Below are positions 43,595-48,840 of a stretch of DNA of 51,832 nucleotides, in pieces. The notes under the pieces were generated by a model. The model did no database searches and was not told where the DNA came from. It was given only the letters and a program-made list of their open reading frames with translations. How positions within the stretch are numbered: the first letter of the stretch is position 1; every line of letters begins with the position of its first letter. Position numbers and translations under genes: made by a program. This DNA comes from RYN-431 sp036388295. Its GTDB lineage: Bacteria; Planctomycetota; Phycisphaerae; Tepidisphaerales; Tepidisphaeraceae. Where the stretch lies: positions 1 through 51,832 of the forward strand of contig DASVSC010000279.1 of the NCBI GenBank assembly GCA_036388295.1, read 5' to 3'.

Positions 43595-45198
43595 TGAACC
43601 GCCCCAGTTGCCATGGCGGCTTCTTCGACGCCCAGCAGGTGATACTCGAACGCGTCACACAGCGCGTGCCAGGTAGCGTCGATCACGTTGCCGCTGACGC
43701 CGATGGTGCCGAAGTGCGTGACCGGGCCGTCGGGCATTGTCTTGTGTTTCCAGTCGATCACGACGCGAACGACGGCGGCCGTCTCGGCACTCGTGTTTAC
43801 CACGCGCACTTTATAGTCGCTCAGGTGCAGGTCGTGGATGGCGGGGTAGTGGTCCTTGAGCGCCTTGCGCAGAGAGCGGTCGAAGGAATCGACCGGGCCG
43901 TTACCTTCGCTGACGCGGTGTTCGAGGTCGCCGTTGACGATCAGCTTCACGCTCGTCTCGGCCACCACTTCGCCGGTTTCGTGGCGCTGCGTCGTTACCT
44001 TGTACTTCTGCAAATCAAAGAACGCGTGATGCCGGCCGATCTGCTTGCGCATCAGCAGTTCGAAGCTGGCCTCGGCGGCCTCGAATTGGTAGCCGGCGTT
44101 CTCCAGTTCCTGTACGCGGTTCAACACCGCCCGCAGCACGTCCTTGTCGTTCTCTACGCCGAATTTACGGCCCATCGCGCTGATGTTGCTGGCACCGCTG
44201 AGTTCGCTGACGAGGAACTTGCGGCTGTTGCCGACGCGCTCGGGGGCGATGTGTTCGTACGTGCCGGGGTCTTTCTGCACGGCGTGCACGTGCATGCCCC
44301 CTTTGTGAGCGAACGCGCTCAGGCCGACGTACGGCTGGCCGCTGGTGGGGTTGAAGTTGGCGATTTCGTAGACGAACCGGCTGACTTCGGTGAGGCGTTC
44401 GAAGGTGTCGGGCCGCAGGCAGTCGATGCCGTACTTGAACTTGAGGTTGCCGACGAGCGGGATCAGGTCCATGTTGCCGCAGCGTTCGCCGACGCCGTTC
44501 ATGGTGCCTTGCACATGGGTCGCGCCGTTCTGCACGGCCGCTTGGGCATTGGCGACGGCCAGGCCGCAGTCGTTGTGGGTGTGGATGCCGATGGTCGCGC
44601 TGGTGTCACGGCGGACGCGTGCGACGGCATCGGCGACCATTTCCGGCATCGCGCCGCCGTTGGTGTCGCACAAACAGAGCACGGCCGCGCCGGCTTCCTC
44701 GGCGGCGCGCAATGTGGCGATCGCGTAATCCGGGTTGTCCCGGAAGGTGTCGAAAAAGTGCTCCGCGTCGTACACCACCTGCCGGCCGGCCTCGCGCAGC
44801 AGGCGGACGCTGTCGGCAATCATGGCCAGGTTTTCTTCGGGCGTGACGTTCATCACGGTGCGGAGTTGGGCGTCGCTGGTCTTGCCGACAATGGTGACGA
44901 CCGGGGTTTGCGCCGCGAGCAGCGCCTTCAACGTCGTATCGTCCTCGGCCGCCACGCCGCGCCGGCGGGTCATGCCGAAGGCCGCCACCTTGGCGTGCTT
45001 GAGCGGGCGGCGGTTGATCTCGCGGAAGAAGGCCTCGTCCTTCGGGTTGCTGACGGGGAAGCCGCCTTCGATGAAGTCGACGCCGAGTTCGTCCAGCTTG
45101 TAGGCCACCTGCAGCTTGTCTTCGAGCGACAAGCTGAAGCCTTCGCCCTGCGTACCGTCACGCAGGGTGGTGTCGTAGATGTCGACTCGGGTGTGCAT
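43591..45198 (-). CDS. cimA: Citramalate synthase
   Basis: 535-residue CimA, condensing pyruvate and acetyl-CoA to (R)-citramalate, the first step of threonine-independent isoleucine synthesis. The TIM-barrel catalytic part shows VDIYDTTLRDGTQGEGFSLS (catalytic Arg, metal Asp), DFIEGGFPVSNPKD, CLCDTNGGAMPE, and HTHNDCGLAVANA (metal His pair). GTMNGVGERCGN follows. A regulatory C-terminal LeuA-dimer-like domain (about 390-520; the GVSGNVIDATWHAL region) would bind isoleucine. I start at ATG 45198, the conserved N-terminus; 45258 would lie inside the attenuator. It is preceded by a promoter, a leader peptide and a terminator, and followed by uppS with a four-base overlap. Confidence 0.94.
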   Translation of the reverse strand: MHTRVDIYDTTLRDGTQGEGFSLSLEDKLQVAYKLDELGVDFIEGGFPVSNPKDEAFFREINRRPLKHAKVAAFGMTRRRGVAAEDDTTLKALLAAQTPVVTIVGKTSDAQLRTVMNVTPEENLAMIADSVRLLREAGRQVVYDAEHFFDTFRDNPDYAIATLRAAEEAGAAVLCLCDTNGGAMPEMVADAVARVRRDTSATIGIHTHNDCGLAVANAQAAVQNGATHVQGTMNGVGERCGNMDLIPLVGNLKFKYGIDCLRPDTFERLTEVSRFVYEIANFNPTSGQPYVGLSAFAHKGGMHVHAVQKDPGTYEHIAPERVGNSRKFLVSELSGASNISAMGRKFGVENDKDVLRAVLNRVQELENAGYQFEAAEASFELLMRKQIGRHHAFFDLQKYKVTTQRHETGEVVAETSVKLIVNGDLEHRVSEGNGPVDSFDRSLRKALKDHYPAIHDLHLSDYKVRVVNTSAETAAVVRVVIDWKHKTMPDGPVTHFGTIGVSGNVIDATWHALCDAFEYHLLGVEEAAMATGAVQ

Positions 45199-45221
45199 GG
45201 GAATCTCGCGGTCGATCAACG

Positions 45222-45249
45222 AAAACGCCCCGCCGGCAGGGGCAGGGCG
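45222..45249 (-). terminator. Attenuator terminator of cimA
   Basis: On the minus strand CGCCCTGCC-CCTGCC-GGCGGGGCG forms a 9-bp stem (one G-U pair), extendable by A-U, followed at once by TTTTCGTT. It lies 30 nt after the leader-peptide stop and 23 nt before the cimA ATG, i.e. a premature terminator. An upstream CGTCG (about 45266-45270) can pair with CGACG just before the stem and would block it. Confidence 0.75.
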
Positions 45250-45279
45250 TCGGTGCATGTTACAAAGCGACGGCCGGCC

Positions 45280-45342
45280 TTACCCGCGGTTGGGCGGGGT
45301 AATGATCGTCTGAATAATCCGGGCGAGCGTCGGCCGCTTCAT
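45280..45342 (-). CDS. Isoleucine-rich leader peptide of cimA
   Basis: 20-codon ORF beginning MKRPTLAR and containing IIQTII, so two adjacent Ile-Ile pairs (codons 9-10 and 13-14), then TPPNRG and TAA. The only Ile-rich short ORF directly upstream of an isoleucine-pathway gene is what attenuation predicts. A ribosome starved of Ile-tRNA would stall in the pairs and cover CCGACG (codons 4-5), freeing the downstream CGTCG to form the antiterminator. ATG 45342 is 7 nt after the -10, so the leader itself looks leaderless. The same frame is open upstream to 45510, but the promoter position favours the short form. Confidence 0.7.
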   Translation of the reverse strand: MKRPTLARIIQTIITPPNRG

Positions 45343-45349
45343 GAGCCGA

Positions 45350-45377
45350 ATCGTAGCGGGGAACGGCAGGACGTCAA
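45350..45377 (-). promoter_or_regulatory. Promoter of the cimA leader
   Basis: Minus strand TTGACG (45377-45372), 16 bp, TACGAT (45355-45350). Seven nucleotides later comes the ATG of the Ile-rich leader peptide. Matches 5/6 and 4/6 of the vegetative consensus. Confidence 0.65.
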
Positions 45378-45619
45378 TCGGCGGCCTCTGGTTCGCACAA
45401 GGCGACCGTCCGTTCCGCCAGCCCGTAGGGGACACGCAGGTCGTCGGCGGCGGCCGCCAAGGCCAGCAGGGCGAGCGGGTCGGATTCATCGAAGAGGTCG
45501 TCACTGACATCAGAATCGGCGGCCGGCGGGGATGTGGAGACGGACGGCGTCATGTATATGACCGGCAATGCGCCGGCTCCTGAAAGGCCCGCAGCGGGCG
45601 AGGCAGAGGTGAACGCCAT
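45374..45619 (-). CDS. Small acidic hypothetical protein
   Basis: 81 residues: an Ala/Pro/Ser-rich first half, then an acidic helix-prone stretch, DSDVSDDLFDESDPLALLAL, ending LRVPYGLAERTVALCEPEAAD. Third codon positions are strongly GC-rich, as in neighbouring genes, and GTAAGG lies 3 nt before the ATG. It ends just at the cimA -35. No family recognised. An overlapping frame (45280-45510) looks less gene-like. It could be a real gene of unknown function or a chance ORF. Confidence 0.45.
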   Translation of the reverse strand: MAFTSASPAAGLSGAGALPVIYMTPSVSTSPPAADSDVSDDLFDESDPLALLALAAAADDLRVPYGLAERTVALCEPEAAD

Positions 45620-45750
45620 CGCCTTACCGCGGACGCTCTAACGATAGCCGGAAAGGGCCGAATAGGGCAAGGGGAAACCCGAACGACCTGGTGTTCCCAC
45701 CAGGAAGTCACTGGGGGCGAAATCCAAAGAGTTGCCGTGTGAACCTAGCC

Positions 45751-46371
45751 TTAATTTCTTTCGAACTCAGAAGGTTTGTTGGCCTTGTTCCAGGCGGTGC
45801 TGAAAGCGCGAACGGCGACGTGCAGGCGCGATTTCACCGTGCCGAGCGGCAGATTGAGTACCTGGCCGATCTGGCGGTACGGGAACTGGTGGAAATAGGC
45901 CAGCAGCAGCACCTCGCGGTGAGTGGCGGGCAGGCCTTCGACGACGGCGGTGACACGCCGTTCGATTTCCGCCGTTTGCGCGCGATCGGCAGGGCCGGCG
46001 TCCAGGCAGGGCATCGAACTCAGCAGCGTGGTCACGCCTTCACGGTCCATCGGAGCGTCGGTCGAAACGGTCCGACGGCGGGCGCGCGACCGCAGCAGGT
46101 CGCGCGCCTTGTTGGCGGCAATCGTAAACAGCCACGGCCGGAACGACTTTGACGGGTCAAAAGACCGTGCCGACTGGTGCACCTGCAGGAAGGCTTCCTG
46201 GAACACGTCCTCGGCGGCGGCGGCGTCGCCTGTGAAGCGGCGGAGGAAGCGATACAGTTCCTGCTCGTGCCGACGGACCAGGTCTGCGAACGCACCCCGG
46301 TCACCGCCAAGGTAGGCCGCCAGCAGCTGTTCGTCGGTCGCCTTCAGGATGTTGGTTCGCGTGTTATCCAT
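45751..46371 (-). CDS. ECF-type RNA polymerase sigma factor
   Basis: 206-residue sigma-70 family factor with only regions 2 and 4. Region 2: DLVRRHEQELYRFLRRFTG, AEDVFQEAFLQVHQ, FRPWLFTIAANKARDLLR. Region 4: RVTAVVEGLPATHREVLLLA, then FPYRQIGQVLNLPLGTVKSR, the helix-turn-helix reading the -35. About 35 residues separate the regions. No anti-sigma gene follows: downstream is a 130-bp spacer and the small acidic ORF on the same strand. Divergent from rlmN. The 131-bp stretch 45620-45750 shows nothing I can name. Confidence 0.93.
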   Translation of the reverse strand: MDNTRTNILKATDEQLLAAYLGGDRGAFADLVRRHEQELYRFLRRFTGDAAAAEDVFQEAFLQVHQSARSFDPSKSFRPWLFTIAANKARDLLRSRARRRTVSTDAPMDREGVTTLLSSMPCLDAGPADRAQTAEIERRVTAVVEGLPATHREVLLLAYFHQFPYRQIGQVLNLPLGTVKSRLHVAVRAFSTAWNKANKPSEFERN

Positions 46372-46422
46372 CGGACTCGGGTTGCTGTTACTACACGGGT
46401 CGGCAAACGCCGTCGGATACGA

Positions 46423-46428
46423 TATAAT
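46423..46428 (+). promoter_or_regulatory. Consensus -10 of rlmN
   Basis: TATAAT ends 6 nt before ATG 46435, with no room for a Shine-Dalgarno; a leaderless rlmN mRNA is predicted. No convincing -35 hexamer. Confidence 0.55.
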
Positions 46429-46434
46429 AGGGCG

Positions 46435-47580
46435 ATGGTTGATGTCGCGGCCGACAATCCGCCTTTGGATTTTTACGATCTAGAGGCCTGCCAATGGGAC
46501 GAAACGCTCGCCGGTTGGGGCTGGCCGAAGTTTCGTGCGCAACAGGTACGCGACTGGGCCTACCTAAGGATGTCGCGTGACCCGTTAGCTTTCAGTAATT
46601 TGTCGAAATCCGACCGCGACACGCTCGCCAAGCGCGTCCGCTTCGGCGGCGGTGAAATCGTCAGCCATCAGATCAGCGAAGACGGCACCCAGAAACTGCT
46701 CCTCGGCTGGCCGGGCGCGGGAAACGCGCAGGCCGAAACGGTGATGATTCCCGACGGCGACCGCCGCACCGCCTGCGTCAGCAGCCAGGTCGGCTGCCCC
46801 GTCGGCTGCACCTTCTGCGCCAGCGGCATGGAAGGCGTCAAAGGCAACCTGACGGCGGGGCAGATCGTCGAACAGGTGATGGCACTCAACCAGGGGTTGA
46901 GTGCCGGGAGCCGCCCGGCTCTGCCGGGCGAAAGACCGCCGACGGAGTCGGCGGGCTCCCAAGCGGCGCAACGCATTACCAACGTCGTCTTCATGGGCAT
47001 GGGCGAGCCGCTGGCGAACTACGCCAACGTCATGCGGGCCGTGCGAATCCTGCACGAGCCGAAGGGCCTGAACATCGGGGCCCGGCGGATCACCATCAGC
47101 ACCGTCGGCGTGCCCAAGCGCATCCGCGATCTGGCCGGCGAAGACTTGCCGCTGAACCTGGCCATCAGCCTGCACGCCCCGAACGAAACGCTCCGACGGC
47201 AGCTCATCCCTTGGGCCGAGCATTTTTCGATGAGCGATATCCTGGACGCCGCCCGGTTCTACTTCGAAAAGACCGGCCGGGAGATTACGTTCGAATACAT
47301 CCTGCTCAGCGACGTCAACGACCGGCCTGAACACGCGCAGCAGCTCGTGAAGGTCTGCCGCACGCTGCGCGCGAACGTGAACCTGCTCCGCTACAACGAA
47401 GTGCCCGGCCTGCCCCACAAACGCCCCCAGGCCGAGGCGGTGCTGCAGTTCCAGGAGATCCTCCGGCAGGGGGGCGTGAACGCCCACGTCCGCAAATCCC
47501 GCGGCCGCGACATCGCCGCGGCGTGCGGCCAACTGCGACGCAAAGAGAATGAGCGCCTCGTCGTTCTCGGGGCGTCATAA
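46435..47580 (+). CDS. rlmN: 23S rRNA/tRNA adenine-C2 methyltransferase RlmN
   Basis: 381-residue radical-SAM methylase, modifying A2503 of 23S rRNA and A37 of some tRNAs. The 4Fe-4S cysteines are 121, 125 and 128 in CPVGCTFC. The mechanistic cysteines are Cys114 (TACVSSQVG) and Cys364 (AAACGQLR). FMGMGEPLANY and ITISTVGVPKRI are conserved. Between LTAGQIVEQVMALNQ and ITNVVFMGMGEPL, about 25 residues (LSAGSRPALPGERPPTESAG) are extra and are encoded by a palindromic repeat. Start ATG 46435 directly follows a perfect TATAAT. Confidence 0.94.
   Translation: MVDVAADNPPLDFYDLEACQWDETLAGWGWPKFRAQQVRDWAYLRMSRDPLAFSNLSKSDRDTLAKRVRFGGGEIVSHQISEDGTQKLLLGWPGAGNAQAETVMIPDGDRRTACVSSQVGCPVGCTFCASGMEGVKGNLTAGQIVEQVMALNQGLSAGSRPALPGERPPTESAGSQAAQRITNVVFMGMGEPLANYANVMRAVRILHEPKGLNIGARRITISTVGVPKRIRDLAGEDLPLNLAISLHAPNETLRRQLIPWAEHFSMSDILDAARFYFEKTGREITFEYILLSDVNDRPEHAQQLVKVCRTLRANVNLLRYNEVPGLPHKRPQAEAVLQFQEILRQGGVNAHVRKSRGRDIAAACGQLRRKENERLVVLGAS
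46906..46960. repeat. Cloverleaf-like palindromic repeat inside rlmN
   Basis: Outer arms GGGAGCC (46906-46912) and GGCTCCC (46954-46960) enclose two hairpins: CGCCCGGC-TCT-GCCGGGCG and CCGCCGAC-GGA-GTCGGCGG. Three stems in 55 bp form a potential three-way junction. It is translated in frame as an extra loop of RlmN. Confidence 0.75.
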
Positions 47581-47620
47581 TTTGGGTCTGTCCGGAGTCT
47601 GCCGCTTGCTGAAACAACTC

Positions 47621-48583
47621 ATGCACCGAACGCGCTTTCAAAACCGTCTTTTGACAACACCTGACGCCCGACAACCGAAACCCGCCCGCGGCTTCACGCT
47701 GTTCGAGCTGCTCATCGCCACCGCCGTGATCGGGCTGATCCTGGCGAGCGTGATTCCGTACGTGATGGCTACGCGCGAACTGTCGCGCCGCGCGCAGTGC
47801 GCGAGTAATCTGAAGCTGGTGCGCGACGCGATGAAGGTGTACGCCGCCGACTTCGGGACTTACCCGCGCGTGCGCTACGATTCGACCGTCCGCCCGGAAG
47901 GGTGGACGGCCTTCACCGGCGCCGACGCCAGTGACCCGTTCGCCGCCGGCGGGGCGGTGCAGCCGAATGACGTCACCGCCTCCATCTGGCTGCTGGTCCG
48001 CAACGGCTACGTCAGCGACACCGGCGCGTTCGTCTGCCCCAGCACCGGCGACTGGCCCGACCGCCTGTACGACGCGGCGGGTGCCAAAACGTCTGCTAAA
48101 CGGCGCGGCAACTTCCGCTCGCCGAACCACCTGAGCTATTCGATTTTCTGCCCCTTCGGGTCGGCCGTTCAGAATTGGACGGACACGCTGCCGTCCGACT
48201 GCGCGCTGTTGGCCGACAAGAGCCCGGGCGTCGGCCGCGGCAACAACGCCGCCGGTGTGCCCGCCACCGCGCCGGCGGAGGCGTACGCCGTCAGCAACAG
48301 CCCCAACCACGGCCGGGCGGGACAGAACGTGCTGTTCGCCGACGGGTCGGTGCAGTTCGAACGCAACTCGTACGTCGGCGTCGGCTACAAGCGGCCGATG
48401 AAAAACGAGCAGACCGGCGAATGGTCGACCCTCGCCACCGGCGACAACATCTACACCGCCGAGCAAGCCACCCCGCTGCCCGCCGGCCAAACACCACCGG
48501 CCTACGGCCAAGGCGTCGTCAGCCGCGACGTCAGCCCCGCCTGGCCGTACGACAGCTATCTCGTCCCCACGGCTGCGGAATGA
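47621..48583 (+). CDS. Type II secretion/pilin-like prepilin protein (DUF1559-type)
   Basis: 320 residues. A basic leader ending ARG precedes FTLFELLIATAVIGLILASV: a class III prepilin site with cleavage after Gly, Phe+1, Glu+5, and one membrane helix. The body has CASNLKLVRDAMKVYAADFG, FVCPSTGDWPDRLY, and a C-terminal NHGRAGQNVLFADGSVQFER, the hallmark end of planctomycete DUF1559 proteins (the H-x-cassette ending FADGSV). These are pseudopilin-like, exported and membrane-anchored; function is unknown. Start ATG 47621, 40 bp after rlmN. Confidence 0.88.
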   Translation: MHRTRFQNRLLTTPDARQPKPARGFTLFELLIATAVIGLILASVIPYVMATRELSRRAQCASNLKLVRDAMKVYAADFGTYPRVRYDSTVRPEGWTAFTGADASDPFAAGGAVQPNDVTASIWLLVRNGYVSDTGAFVCPSTGDWPDRLYDAAGAKTSAKRRGNFRSPNHLSYSIFCPFGSAVQNWTDTLPSDCALLADKSPGVGRGNNAAGVPATAPAEAYAVSNSPNHGRAGQNVLFADGSVQFERNSYVGVGYKRPMKNEQTGEWSTLATGDNIYTAEQATPLPAGQTPPAYGQGVVSRDVSPAWPYDSYLVPTAAE

Positions 48584-48598
48584 AGGCAGAAAGAGATA

Positions 48599-48770
48599 AC
48601 CACGGAGGCACGGAGACACGGAGAAGAAAGAGAGTAGGCCCCATATTTTTCACCGGTTGCGTCGATTGATCGCTAAATCTCAGCCGATCTTTGTCTCTGT
48701 GCAATCTGCGGAATCTGCAGAATCTACGGTTCGTTTTCTGCTCTTCTCCGTGTCTCCGTGCCTCCGTGGT
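48599..48770. repeat. Element with perfect 29-bp terminal inverted repeats
   Basis: Arms 48599-48627 (ACCACGGAGGCACGGAGACA...) and 48742-48770 are exact inverted copies. The interior (114 bp) has CAATCTGCGGAATCTGCAGAATCTACGG-type short repeats and no ORF. The arms resemble those of 3351-3615 (ACCACGAAGG...). It fills most of the spacer before alaS; a MITE-like or hairpin-RNA element. Confidence 0.8.
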
Positions 48771-48840
48771 GAAATCTTCACCAGCAACCCACGCCTTCCG
48801 ACATTGATCCGCCGCCCAAACCTTGAATAATCGCACGCCC

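Noticed and set aside
45199..45380. T-box riboswitch for cimA
   Set aside because: No specifier-loop or T-box sequence seen; the Ile-rich ORF plus terminator explains the region better.
43552..45507. 651-codon plus-strand ORF
   Set aside because: Antisense to cimA and its leader; no recognisable domain.
45280..45510. 76-codon ORF containing the leader peptide
   Set aside because: Its upstream part has no gene-like composition and would be cut by the cimA promoter; the short 20-codon form is preferred.
48599..48770. CRISPR-like or insertion-sequence origin
   Set aside because: Only two inverted arms, no spacer array, and no transposase ORF inside; reported as an inverted-repeat element instead.
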